A stretch of 64,000 bases of DNA. It comes from Tachypleus tridentatus (taxonomy: Eukaryota; Arthropoda; Merostomata; Xiphosura; Limulidae). The position numbers were made by a program, and so were the translations under genes. Of this stretch, positions 53,281 to 64,000 are shown one piece after another. The first letter of the stretch is position 1, and each line of letters begins with the position of its first letter. The stretch is from positions 44,707,094-44,771,093 of the forward strand of contig NC_134830.1 in the NCBI RefSeq assembly GCF_004210375.1, in the 5' to 3' direction. The notes beneath the pieces were generated by a model. The model made no database searches. It had not been told where the DNA came from and was given only the letters and a program-made list of their open reading frames with translations.

Positions 53281-53620
53281 AGACGTTTCGCGCAAAGTTA
53301 CATACAGCCGTCCCCAATACTGAGTGGATGGACTAGAAGAAAGATAACTGGTCAACAGCACCCATCGCCAACCGTTGGACGACCTTTTTGTTTGTTTGTA
53401 GTTAAGCACAAAGTTACAAAGTGGGCTACCTGTGTTCTGCCTACCACAGGCATCGAAACCCGGTTTCTATCGTTGTAAGCCCGCAAACATTTCGCTGTGC
53501 CAATGGGGAAGTAGGGTTACTCTTAACTATTTAAATATTGTGGTTTTGACAGTCAAAGTTATAGAGCACCCACGGTCCCAAGTGGGATGACAATCACCAA
53601 TGGGGCCACGCCAGACCCCG
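53281..53620 (-). mobile_element. SINE family A copy split by a family B insertion
   Basis: The left part (53281-53384) runs from TTTCGCGCAAAGTTACAT to GCCAACCGTTGGACGACC. The right part (about 53514-53620) resumes GGGTTACTCTT and ends CAATGGGGCCACGCCAGACC. Family A reads ...CTTGGGCTACTCTT... at this point, so the flanks overlap by about 9 bases. This is the expected target duplication. Confidence 0.8.
53385..53513 (-). mobile_element. SINE family B inserted within SINE A
   Basis: TTTGTTTGTTTGTAGTTAAG, then ACCACAGGCATCGAAACCCG and CGCAAACATTTCGCTGTGCC. It has the same orientation as its host. This dates this B copy after the A copy. Confidence 0.85.
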
Positions 53621-53767
53621 TACAGTATCGAGTAGCAGTTGCTTTTTTAATGAATGAACTAAAATATTTCGAGTAATATTCGATGCGAGTATACATTTTC
53701 AGAAACAGTCATTCCTATTTCCTCTCCAGTTCTTTTGAAGGAGAAGTTATTGCATTTGTCTATCAAC

Positions 53768-53847
53768 TCACACACCCAACAGTTTCTCCACAGTTATGTT
53801 TCTTCACACACCCAACAGTTTCTCCACAGCAATGTTTCTTTACACGA
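53768..53847. repeat. 39-40-bp x 2 tandem repeat
   Basis: CACACCCAACAGTTTCTCCA with CAGTTATGTTTCTT, repeated once. Confidence 0.8.
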
Positions 53848-54142
53848 ACAACAGATCAGCACATTCTTTTACAAACCAACAACAATTATGTTTTAATATA
53901 CCAGCAATACGATTCCATTGTTGTTGTTTTTTACGAGCTCAAATAGCTTCTTATTATACACGAAAAACAACAATGCAGAAATATACACAAAGGAAAGCTT
54001 AAAGACATGTCAATAGGTTGCTATGGTTGTGCTGTGGTGTTGCTTTTTCTTAGGAAATTTCTAGAAAAATCACCTGCCAACTACACAACCTGAATGTCAG
54101 TAGCATGCACAACGGATAACGGATAGCTGGCCAGTAGGAAGG

Positions 54143-54156
54143 GTTACCATGGCAAC
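54143..54156. promoter_or_regulatory. RFX X-box-like site GTTACCATGGCAAC
   Basis: A perfect GTNRCC...RGYAAC palindromic X-box with AT spacer, the site bound by RFX factors in front of many ciliary genes. No gene start is evident beside it, so its relevance is unknown. Confidence 0.4.
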
Positions 54157-54159
54157 TGA

Positions 54160-54754
54160 TTCACGACCGACTGGTTACACTTGTTAATATTTGTAGGCTG
54201 TTACATTACGATGCTCCTAACCCAGTATGAGATTTACAGCGTACGCAGACAAGCTAGCGTCACCTAGTATCAGAATTATTAACTATTCTCTGTTTGTTAG
54301 ATTGCTGGTGTTCTGTATTTAAGAAAACGTAGCCAAAGACCAATAAATCCAAGAACTACGGTTCGATAAAGATTAACAGTTTATTCCGTCAGCGAGAGTT
54401 ATCACGGAAGAGAAAGGCCAAGTAGCAGACTGAATATCCGTAGTGTCCGAAATAAAACAAAAATCTTTCAGTTTAATCTAAATAAAATTGAATGTATTTT
54501 GTTATATATATGCATCCTACTATGCCTCAGAAAGTTCATTTCACAAAAGTAATTTCCCTTGTGTTTACACGAAGCAGTCTTTATATGAGTTCCTTTCAAA
54601 CATTTATTCGTTTCTATGTAGTCTGCCTATTCCATCTAGCACATGCGCATTATCCATGGGTCTTCAAGGAAATTGGAAGACGTGAAAGATACGCTGACTG
54701 CATTTGTTACAAATAAAATGTAATCCATGCTGTATAGTTCTTTTTTACGTATCA
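54160..54754. other. Unassigned stretch
   Basis: Overlapping plus frames at 54488-54716 have no domain or splice support. Confidence 0.3.
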
Positions 54755-54945
54755 TTTTATATGAGTATAATATTTAAACTTCCTTTTATATAAGGGGGTA
54801 TAATATTTAAACTTCCTTTTATACGAGGGATATAAATAACTTCCTTTTATATAAGGAGTATAATATTTAAACTTCCTTTTAAACGAGGGATATAATATTT
54901 AAACTTCCTTTCATATGAGGGATATGACATTTAAACTTTTTTTTT
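54755..54945. repeat. AT-rich minisatellite, 30-36 bp x 6
   Basis: TATAATATTTAAACTTCCTT with TTATATAAGGGG or TTATACGAGGGA, repeated with length variation. One unit lacks TATTTAAA. Confidence 0.85.
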
Positions 54946-55636
54946 TTTTATTTGAAAAAAGTGTAAAATGGAACATTCTGTTCTTTTTTATTTTGTACTT
55001 CGGTAGTCAACAGTGAATTATTAGAGTGGAGAAAAATACATATTCACTAAGCTTTAATGAACTATATGTTTAATAAAAAGTGTTTCATCTCAGAGTCTAG
55101 TGTTTTATGAACAGTTAGATACAAGTTTAATAAATTTACAATATTTGATGTAAAGTCAACAGACGATGTAAAAGGATTAGTTTGATATAAGAAACGTAAC
55201 AGTTACAATAACGCATATTACAATGTGGAATACATTATCACATACGACAAGACATGCCCCGTGCATGCGAATAAGTTTAATATGGTTTTAACAAACAAAC
55301 AAAAACCAGGATGAAAGGTGTAGTACAATACTAATAGAGCAGATACGGTTGTAGTATGTTTCTTACAGAATGAACATATAAATGTATTTTTGATGTTACT
55401 TTGTTTTTAAGCTCAACAAACAGATATAGAACATTCAAAACATTTACAGCTCTAATACGTTTTTTTTTTTTTACAAGAAGGATAAATGTGGTATGTTCAG
55501 AACAGAAAAAAAACTTCCGTTGTGGTATCCATTTTACAGAAAATACAATAGTAATATGCTGGTAACGTATTATCATATTATTAACGAATTATTATACGTA
55601 GAAAACAGCACGATAAGCACGCGTAACACGGTTTGT
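54946..55636. other. Unassigned stretch
   Basis: AT-rich with several T-runs, and no gene recognised. Confidence 0.35.
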
Positions 55637-55915
55637 ACGAGTTGGTAGGCCCGGCATGGCCAGGTGGTTAGGGTGTTCGACTCGCAATCTGAAGGTCGCG
55701 GGTTCGAATCTCCGTCACATCAAACATGCTCGCCCTTTCAGTCGTGGAATCGTTATAACGTGACCGCCAATCGCATTATTCGTTGGTTAAACAGTAGCCC
55801 GAAAGTTGGCGGTGGGTGGTGATAACTAGCTGCCTTCCCACTAGTCTTACACTGCTAAGTTTGGAACGGCTAGCTTTGCGCGAAATTTAAAACAACAACA
55901 ACAAACGAGTTGGTA
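55637..55915 (+). mobile_element. SINE family A, full length, perfect 11-bp target duplication
   Basis: ACGAGTTGGTA lies at 55637-55647 and 55905-55915. The body starts GGCCCGGCATGGCCAGGTGG and carries a perfect B box GGTTCGAATC. The tail has lost the GCGCAGATAGCC strand (GGCTAGCTTTGCGCG) and ends (AAC)n. This is one of the cleanest insertions in the window. Confidence 0.94.
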
Positions 55916-57095
55916 AGTGAAAACGACATGTGAAATAATGCTCAGCACAGAAAACGGGTAGTGTAACAAGACAAGTGTAACGCGAACAATACAACACAGA
56001 ATATTTATTATAATAGTTGTAATAGATATAATACTATCGTGTAAAATGATCCGCTAAACAAACAGACGAAGTACTGTCCGTACAAAAACAGCAAGATCAA
56101 CGGATATTCAAATAAACAACTCGATGAAGAATTAAAGACACCAACATTCGTGGACAGATGTGACATGACTCCGCGATGTAGTCCCAACATAGTTTTGACA
56201 CCTGAAACATCGTGAAAACACAGAAAACTCGAAAACTGTCCATATCACTGTTTAAGACCTACAAAAAGATATCTTATATTAATCCCATATAAATTAACTG
56301 AAGTAAAACAAAGTAAAAGAAACAACAACCCTAAAATTATGTTTTCATGTGACATTTTGACCTCCCCCCCCAAGTTTATAAAAACTTACGAGTCCACTAT
56401 TTTTGGTTTTCAGTGTGTGGGACCTGAAGTAAAGTATCTTTGTATCAAATCCCGTGTAAAGTGGTTGAGATATGGCGAATAAATGACAAAAAGTCCCAAA
56501 ATTATGCCTTTTTGTGAACTCTGATCCTCCAGAAATATTCAAAAACGGAAATGTCACATTTTTTGTGTGTCAAATGTCAGGCGCATGAAAATTTATATTG
56601 GTCCCAATTTTCATCTTGATTGCTGTAAATATTACCACACAGAAGCTCAAATTTACATTATGGGGTTGTTTTACTTTCGAACCCATAAAATCTTTTACAA
56701 AATAGACCTAGGACAATTAAAGAAAAAGGTGTCTAGACATATTATACCAAATTATAACACTGACAAGTTTCCAATCAATCCACCGAGAAAAAAATAGTAT
56801 GTCTCTCTGCGGAGACATTACTATCACACAAAATAGGTAAATGGACAGATTTGGGGCAATCCGTATAAAACAAACACACGCATGGTTCTAAAAGACAATA
56901 AAACAAACCGATATTCAAATATAGTGCGCCCATTAAGACAAATAAATTATCCAGATACGATAATCAGATAAACAGGAGGATAGCAACAGTATATGATAGT
57001 ACGATACACCTAACTGTATCAAAGATAATAAAATATATTATTATCCATGCTAGCTAGAAGTAGCAGCACTTCCCTGAACGATTAAAACCTAGTAC
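55916..57095. other. Unassigned stretch with an 11-bp inverted repeat
   Basis: ATGTGACATTT (about 56347) and AAATGTCACAT (about 56551) are perfect inverted copies 200 bp apart, possibly the ends of a small element. No matching target duplication was seen. Confidence 0.35.
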
Positions 57096-57365
57096 GACCT
57101 GGCATGGCCAGGTGGTTAGGGCGCTGAGCTCGCAATCTGAAGGTAAAGGGTTCAAATCCCCGTCACACCAAACATGCTTGTCCTTTCAGCCGTGTGGATA
57201 TTATAGTAATACGGTCAATCCCACTATCCATTGGTAAAATAGTGGAAGAGTTGGTGGTGGGTGATGATGACTAGTTGCCTTCCCTCTAACCTTACACTGT
57301 TAAATTAAGAACGGATAGCGCAGAAAGCTCTCGGGTAACTTTGTGCGAAATTCAAAAACAAACTA
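57096..57365 (+). mobile_element. SINE family A copy
   Basis: GACCTGGCATGGCCAGGTGG, then GGGTTCAAATCCC and TTGGTGGTGGGTGATGATGA, and the tail GCGCAGAAAGC...TAACTTTGTGC. The hairpin closes with a G-U in place of G-C. Confidence 0.9.
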
Positions 57366-58565
57366 ATAAAACCAAATATTTTGTGAGTTTTTAAATAAAA
57401 CAAATGTACACATCATCAACATAGCACAAAACAGTATTTATTATTACCCGTATTAACATGTTTAAAGTTGAATTTCTGTTTATTTTAATAAGCATACAAG
57501 AGGACGAAGGTTCATTTCACCGTCCGTCACTACTATGTGATGGTAGGTAGTTGCATAGAGTTATTCCACGCAGGACTAACCCACTAATTACCACGTGTGG
57601 CGTGTTAATCACGTCATTATTACGTGCTGATAGTGATATGGCGCTCAACTCCTTACCACATGTGTAAATCACGCTTGGCAACATAAGAAAGAATAACTCA
57701 TGACAAAGAAACTGAAAGACATCTCCGAAACTCTTTCGTCACTGTTTTACACACACAATTAATATAGCCTAACCGTTTCTTGTTGCAACCTGGTTTATTA
57801 GCACACGAAACTTTTCTTTTTTAACGTTTAACTACGCGATGATCGCATAATACCGCCAAATGATAGCACACCAACCTTCCTAAAATAACTTACAATTCTT
57901 AGTACTCAGTATGATAAAGCAATGAGCAAACACGCTCATGTATCACAAGATTCATTCTAACCACAAGCTCACAGTTCGTGTAATATTTATAAATGCAAGA
58001 AATGTATGTATAACATACAATGTGCTTCAAATCCGAAAAAGGCTGGCATTTACTAATAGCGAACATTTGAAATGTTTATAATATTACTTTCCACCTTGTT
58101 ACTGGCCCTCATTCTTAGCATTTCATACACTATGTACATATTTACAAGCGAGCATTGTAATAAATTCATATAGTAAAACGAAGGCGTAATGAGCTGCATT
58201 GATCTGTATATATTATTTTGTGATATATAAGTCTTACGGAGCTGTGACACCTATAAGTTTGAAAACGCATAACGTAAAGGAGCGGTTATATTTATATTTA
58301 ACATTCCATGTCAAAGATGTTAAGGATATCTAACACCTTCCCAACATCTAAACTACTGGGCAGAGAGAAGAAATCCGGTCAATAGCACCTTATCATGCAC
58401 TGTACACGCTTAGGAAGTGACTGTCATTTTTATAACACTCTAGTAGCTCAAAGTGCGATGAATATATTGCGGTAGAATCTAGCCCAGCTCATCATGTTCG
58501 AAATCCAGGGCGCTAACACAGGGCCAACGCGCGCCTGAAATCTGTTACAGAACAAACCATTTTGC
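57366..58565. other. Unassigned stretch, with a faint SINE relic at 58.35-58.54 kb
   Basis: 57520-57680 is CpG-richer (ACCACGTGTGGCGTG, CACGTCATTATTACGTG) but has no identifiable gene. 58355-58535 resembles a very old family A or D copy in reverse. Confidence 0.35.
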
Positions 58566-58640
58566 GTTGTTATTTGTTTGTAATTAAGCGCAAAGCGGCA
58601 CTAAGGGCTATCTCAGTTGTGGCCGCAACGGTATCCGTCG
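58566..58640 (-). mobile_element. SINE family B fragment
   Basis: TTATTTGTTTGTAATTAAGC with GCAAAGCGGCACTAAGGGCT then GTGGCCGCAACGGTATCCG. The head half is missing. Confidence 0.6.
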
Positions 58641-59609
58641 TGCTCGCCATGACTCAGCGCAACGCAACATTCAATGTCTCTAAAACTACGTATGCACATC
58701 TAAATTCCCAGATTTTCAGTCATATCGATTTCACTGTTTACCTAAATGTCTAGACTGCAGGAAGAACTCGTTCAGATAGAAAAGAAGGAAAGAAAGCAGA
58801 TGGTCTAGTCATAACACGAAAAGTTAAAGATGCAAATTTATTTACAAAAAACAAAATCACTTGAATTTTGCCAAACTAAGACGATGCATACCACCATGCT
58901 CTATCTGTACATATCTCTCACTTCAAAGTAGTTTCAATCAGCCAGTAGTCAAAACGTAAACTAAAATGTTTCTCTTATCACCAACAGCAAGTATAACCAC
59001 AGCACTAGTCTTGTATAACCACAATGCTAGTGTCACTTTTTTTTCGTCACATAATGATCACTTGTACATTTTTTTTTCACAGACAAGTTCGATAAAATAA
59101 TCAGCGTGCACTCGTCAAGATGTTTCACTGGTGTCATAAACACGTCTTATAATGATAATTTATGTTATTTGTTATTCATGTATAGACTCGATAAAATGAC
59201 AAGTTAATTTTATTCAATAAAAGGATGACTGCATATAAAATTAAATTTATCTGACAATCCAATAATGTTTTTCTATTTTTGAACAGTTTAGTATCTTAAG
59301 TGAGTATCGAACAGCTTATTTCAAATTGTATTTAAGATTTTAATTCTATATCTTTAGCACAAATAATCAGCCAATTATTTTTATAAACAAGGAACAAACA
59401 GTACGTACATCCACTCTGGGGATTACTTTTCAGTTAATACATACATTCACTTCAATGCAGTAATTAGGATCCGTCCCGAAAATAAAGGACTATAATTATA
59501 TATGTTTTTCATTTAACTAAGGTTTGATAATATTTAATTCTAGCCTTACTACATAATACGGTTCCCTATGTTTCTTGGAATTTCGTCATTATGTTGGTTA
59601 TTATTTACT

Positions 59610-59613
<4 letters not shown>
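58641..59613. other. Unassigned stretch
   Basis: Nothing recognised. Confidence 0.35.
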
Positions 59614-59668
<55 letters not shown>

Positions 59669-59669
59669 G
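59614..59669. repeat. Compound microsatellite (TA)n(GA)n
   Basis: About 16 TA units pass directly into about 12 GA units, followed by further GA-rich sequence. Confidence 0.95.
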
Positions 59670-61232
59670 AAAATAGAAAGAGAGAAAGACTACAAAGAAT
59701 TTCACTTTTAAGAAACATGTTAACCTTTGACAGCAGTCGAAGGTGATTTTTCCTTTTGTTTTTTACATATCTTTACAATTCACATTGTTAGTGATTTTCA
59801 TGTCAACTAGTACTTTAGTAACATTTCCTCTCAGTGCTGTGTAACACCAACTTGTTTATCCATCTGCCCATACATCATCCTATGTTTAAAGTTATAAACA
59901 GTGAGCAAGATGACTAGACATTAACAATGTGGACTCATCTAGTACTCCCATGGGTCCAGCTATACAAAAACGATTCCAAAGGATGCAGGCAGATGGCTCT
60001 ATGTAACGTGCCACTAATGTAGAGTCAATCACCTCTTATTCCCTCCTCCCCTATATATATATATATATATAGAATGACTTGCGTGTGTAGGTTTATTTAC
60101 CAACTTATACGCCAAAGTAGGAAAAAAAAAGTCCAATCATACTTAGGGCTTACAGACTTCTTTAATTTAATGTACTTTGAAAAGCAGTCACATGTTCAAA
60201 TGTGGCTGGTAGATAAGTAGGCACAGCGAAACAAATCACAATTTGATGACATCAATCCAGTTTTCTTTAACTCTATCCACTCTTGGTATTTTTTACTGCG
60301 CATAAAACAAAGTTTCAGTCTCTTATATTCATAATTCTATTAAACTACTTTTTGTTCACGCTATTCCAGTTAGGATAACATGAAATCTTAGCTAATTATC
60401 CACATTTTAACAGTATGCAAGTTCTAAGTTTTTCAAGGCAATATTTTTTTTAAATCCTGAAATTTCCCAAGTATGACACACGTGACACATTTTCTCTTAG
60501 CATGTCATCATCCCTATTTTCTTTACCATCCATTGTAAACGTACGAAATTAAAAATAAATTACTCTCAACAAAATTGCCATTGCTCAGCTAAACCACAAT
60601 TATTATAGTCTTCAACTTTGATTGCAGAGCTATCAAACAGAAAATCAGACCCCTTCTATCACACCAACCAGTCACATCCTCCCCTCCTATCACACCAACC
60701 AGTCACATCCTCTCTTTCATGATTCGTTAACAGTTCACTATTACGTTTAATTATATATAACTTAAAACCAATAGAAAATGAAGGTTTTCATCTGTCAAAC
60801 GAACAATTAAATATCAGTTTCACTCAGAGTACAAACAGCTTTCCCATGGGAAAGTTAAAAGCTAACATGGGTAAATATGGAATGACTATTGTCGCAGAGT
60901 TAGAAAGCTAGAAAATCTTTGATAGGTAAGGGAATTTGTTTACATTTTGCATGTTATTAGCCAATACTGTTTAGAGCATTATTTAATTAAATACTTTTTT
61001 AACTGTAGTACCACAAGAAGAATAAGAAATTAGGGTTTACTGTCTTCGAAAACCAAGAGCAAGGGAACAAAAAGGATTTGATAAGTATTTTATTTCTTAT
61101 TTCTCATGTTTATTCTTTGTGTATAATTATAAAAACGACTAAAATACAAAAATAATGATATTTTTAAGTTAGTTAAGATTAGATTAGGTAAAATAAATAC
61201 TAATAATAGATAAAAATATTTCACAAGGCAAG
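59670..61232. other. Unassigned stretch with small repeats
   Basis: It contains (TA)n at 60052-60071 and a perfect two-copy repeat of CTATCACACCAACCAGTCAC with ATCCTC at 60655-60714. No gene recognised. Confidence 0.4.
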
Positions 61233-61512
61233 CTTGTTTGTTTTGTTTTGATATTTCGCACAAAGCAACTCGAGGGCTATCTGTGCTAGCCGTCCCTAAT
61301 TTAGCAGTGTAAGACTAGAGGGAAGGCAGCTAGTCATCACCACCCATCGTCAACTCTTGGGCTACCATTTTACCAACGAATAGTGGGATTGACCGTCATA
61401 TTATAATGCCCCCACGGCTGAATGGGCGAGCAGGTTTGGTGTGACGGGGATTCAAACCCGCGGCCCTCAGATTACAAGTCAAATGCCTTAACCCACCTGG
61501 CCATGCCGAGCC
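61233..61512 (-). mobile_element. SINE family A, near full length
   Basis: CTTGTTTGTTTTGTTTTGAT, then CGCACAAAGCAACTCGAGGG, GATTCAAACCCGCGGCCC and CACCTGGCCATGCCGAGCC. The hairpin pair is the GCACA/TGTGC form. Confidence 0.92.
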
Positions 61513-61789
61513 TTGCTCTATTTGAATAGAGAGATTTGACCGTCACTCTTATAATGAACCCAAAGTCATAAAGAGTGATGCGAAATTTTTTAGGGGCTAA
61601 GGGAGTCTAAGAATAAATCCACAGGTTAGCACAAGAGCCACTGGGGATCATTCAGTCCAGTCAATTTATACAATTCATGACGCTATAAGCGACATAAATT
61701 GCAAGTACAATCAAAAGTTAATAAAAAAAACATTACTATGGATTAGTTTAACAAAACAATATTACAAAATGTACCAAAGCCGTATTGTT

Positions 61790-61893
61790 TTAAGAGTTAA
61801 AACCACACAAACGTCAGTTTAAGCTGTGGGAATCGAACTCCAAGCTGTAACGTTATGAGCCCTCATTTGTAAACTTGCCGCTGAATCACCTGG
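61790..61893 (-). mobile_element. B/C-type SINE fragment
   Basis: GTGGGAATCGAACTCCAAGC, then ACGTTATGAGCCCTCATTTG and TTGCCGCTGAATCACCTGG match the head half in reverse. The tail is lost. Confidence 0.5.
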
Positions 61894-62207
61894 AAATAAC
61901 ATCAGTTATGACAAAACTTGTGCTCACCTTTTCAAAGTGCTCAAAATTACAGACATTTAATAGCAGCTAGAATTCTCAAGGGAAACTAAGTTAACACTCA
62001 TACAGGTATAGAAATCGGAGTAAAGTGTTAAAAGACACCCACCTCTTGACAACAGTTTCGAAATAAATGTTACTGTAGAATGCGCTTTATTTCGAGGTAA
62101 ACTCCAAGAGGAAATGTGTTCATGTCTTAGGGAAACATTCATGGAAGTAAGATTAGAATTTCTTATATTGCTACTGGAAACTTAAAAGAACATATATGAA
62201 AAGACTG

Positions 62208-62470
62208 GCTTGTTTGGAATTTAGCGCAAAACTACGTGAGAGCTGTTGTCACTAGCTGTTCCTAATTCAGCAGCGTTATACAAAAGGGAAGAGATTTAGT
62301 GAACACCAGCTACTGCCAAGTGTTGGGCTACTCTTTTAGCTACAAACAGTGGGATTAACTGTTACATTCTAAGCCATTACGGCTGAAAGGGCGAGCATCT
62401 TCAATAACAGGGATTCACACCCGAGGCTCTCAGGTTACAAGTCCAACGCCCTAACCAGCAGGTAATGCTA
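62208..62470 (-). mobile_element. SINE family A, old copy
   Basis: GAATTTAGCGCAAAACTACG, then AAGTGTTGGGCTACTCTTTT, GGCTGAAAGGGCGAGCATC and GGGATTCACACCC. Substitutions are frequent throughout. Confidence 0.82.
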
Positions 62471-62849
62471 AATTTATATTTGAAAAATTGATGCTATCAA
62501 AAATTCATTAAAATTCCAAACTCCCAAGGAAACTACACAAGAATGTCCGAATCCTTTTCAACGCATCTGCAATCAAAGAATATCAACTTTTTCGTAGTTT
62601 CTCTAATTTTTATGAAAACATTAAAATAATAAATATATGGTATCGTTAAACTAAAAAAAAAGAACATTGTTATTGTCAAACCATTCTTTCTGTGGTAAGC
62701 TTTCCTAGTTTAACTTCGTTACTGAGAACATCACAAAGTTTACCTTCTAGGTAAAACATAAAACCCTTTAAAAATCGTTTTCACTCTATAAATGTAAACA
62801 GCCTCATCCAAATACACTGAAACAAAAGTGCAGTACTTTATTGTGTCTT

Positions 62850-62945
62850 TGTTGTTGAGCACAAAGCTACACAATTAATAATTTGTGCTCTGCCCAAATG
62901 TTTAACATTATAAATCCTCAAAATTACCGTTGTCACCGAGGGATT
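62850..62945 (-). mobile_element. SINE family B with B-box deletion
   Basis: GTTGTTGAGCACAAAGCTAC, then TTTGTGCTCTGCCCAAATG. It jumps to TTAACATTATAAATCCTC, omitting the GGTATCGAAACCCGG block. Confidence 0.7.
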
Positions 62946-62983
62946 GAAATAATTGTCTGCTAATACAGGATATTGATGTCTGG

Positions 62984-63273
62984 ATACTGTTATTTTGCTC
63001 GGCATGGCCAGGTGGGTTAAGGCGTGCGACTCGTACTCTGAGGGTCGCGATTTCGCATCCCCGTCGCACCAAACGTGCTTGCCTTTTCAGCTGTGGATGG
63101 CGTTATAATGTGACGGTCAATCCCACTATTCGTTGGTAAAAGAAGTTGGCCGTCAGTGATGATGACTAGCTGCCTTCCCTCTAGTCTTACACTACTAAAT
63201 TAGGGACGGCTCGCGCAGATAGCCCTCGAGTAGCTTTGTGCGAAAAACAAACCAAAAACAATACTGTTATTTT
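62984..63273 (+). mobile_element. SINE family A with perfect 13-bp target duplication
   Basis: ATACTGTTATTTT lies at 62984-62996 and 63261-63273. The body is 62997-63260: CTCGGCATGGCCAGGTGGGT, then GGTCGCGATTTCGCATCCC (B box damaged) and the tail GCGCAGATAGCC with GTAGCTTTGTGC. The segment between TGGTAAAAGA and AGTTGGC has an 11-bp deletion. Confidence 0.93.
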
Positions 63274-63527
63274 CGTACATTTGTTTAATTGGGACAAAAT
63301 TACAGCCAGAATATATTTTTTGTAATTAGTTGCAAGAAGTTGGCCGTCAGTGATGATGACTAGCTGCCTTCCCTCTAGTCTTACACTACTAAATTAGGGA
63401 CGGCTCGCGCAGATAGCCCTCGAGTAGCTTTGTGCGAAAAACAAACCAAAAACAATACTGTTATTTTCATGCATTTGTTTAATTGGGACAAAATTACAGC
63501 CAGAATATATTTTTTGTAATTAGTTGC
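63140..63527. repeat. 194-bp tandem duplication spanning the SINE A 3' half and its flank
   Basis: AAGAAGTTGGCCGTCAGTGA begins at 63140 and again at 63334. Each 194-bp copy ends TGTAATTAGTTGCAA. The copies differ at about two positions (CGTACATTT/CATGCATTT), so the duplication is recent and younger than the SINE. Confidence 0.95.
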
Positions 63528-63769
63528 AAAAAACACATTCATACATCTAGTCTACCAGTTTCCAATTTATTTTATTTTCTTATCAAATGGTTGATTTCAA
63601 GAAACGAAAAATTTAAAATAAGCAGAAGATGATCTGTAGTTTCAAACCGTGCAAGAAAATAGCCTTATCTTTCGACAACGAAACAAAAAATCTAAAACAA
63701 AATGATATAACGGCATAGGCCAAATTTTGTCAAAATCGGTCGAAAAAATGGTTTTTGTTTAATTTGCGC

Positions 63770-64000
63770 GCAAAGCTATGAAATAACTACTTACACATTG
63801 TGACTATCAATCTAAAGACGGTGTTAAATTAGAACATCGTGACTATCAAACTAAAGATGATATCAAATTGGAGCATTGTGATTACCAATCTAAAGATGGT
63901 GTCAAATTAAAGCACTGTGATTACCAATCTAAAGATGGTGTTAAGTTAAATCACTGTGATTACCAATCTAAAGATGATGTCAAATTAAAGCACTGTGATT
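63770..64000. repeat. Minisatellite, 39 bp, at least 5 copies, running off the window
   Basis: GATTACCAATCTAAAGATGG, then TGTCAAATTAAAGCACTGT. The first units are more diverged (ACTATCAATCTAAAGACGG). The array continues past the window end. Confidence 0.9.

Noticed and set aside
56345-56562. MITE bounded by ATGTGACATTT / AAATGTCACAT
   Set aside because: Only 11 bp of inverted repeat and no target duplication. It is kept as an observation in the stretch entry, not called an element.

Overview
The window looks like non-coding-rich DNA from an animal nuclear genome. It is AT-rich, has almost no long ORFs, and is crowded with tRNA-derived SINEs, Tc1/mariner, hAT-like and piggyBac-like DNA transposons, a Penelope-like retroelement and many minisatellites. 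The most abundant SINE (called family A here) has a tRNA-like head ending GGTTCGAATCCC and a body I associate, from memory only, with horseshoe crab (Xiphosura) sequences. A chelicerate, most likely a horseshoe crab, is therefore my best guess, unconfirmed.

Layout: 0-2 kb holds decayed coding-like sequence of unknown origin. 5.4-7.15 kb (minus) is a recognisable but frameshifted copy of a multi-copy, zinc-binding, transposon-like protein gene. Directly upstream of it sits a 185-bp TTAA-flanked MITE inserted in one copy of a tandem repeat. 9.7-17.4 kb is a SINE cluster with a Penelope-like inverted pair (10.56-11.15 kb), a hAT-like MITE (13.3 kb), a mariner-like MITE (14.4 kb) and a Tc1-like element interrupted by a SINE (16.6-17.4 kb). 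19.4-25.35 kb is dominated by four minisatellites plus two copies of a 90-bp cloverleaf-like repeat. 26.6-27.5 kb has promoter-like motifs. 31.6-35.3 kb (minus) contains the only convincing host gene: two phase-matched exons giving the end of the FERM domain and the C-terminal tail of a MyTH4-FERM protein (PLEKHH/MAX-1-like). The intron between them carries a 16-copy 52-bp array capped by a Tc1-like element. Two further upstream exons (13 bp and 54 bp) are proposed tentatively. 38.8-39.9 kb is a Tc1-like transposon missing the start of its catalytic domain. 40-64 kb is mostly SINEs, further arrays (27, 52, 42, about 35 and 39 bp) and unassigned AT-rich DNA, with an RFX X-box-like site at 54.1 kb.

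As a whole, this appears to be the 3' end of one intron-rich host gene set in transposon- and satellite-filled DNA. The most interesting signals are: (1) three SINE families with different tRNA-like heads share one 3' tail that can fold into a hairpin with compensatory changes; (2) a dispersed 90-bp repeat with four-arm folding potential; (3) the MITE with its empty site preserved next door; (4) five unrelated minisatellites with the same 50-52 bp period.
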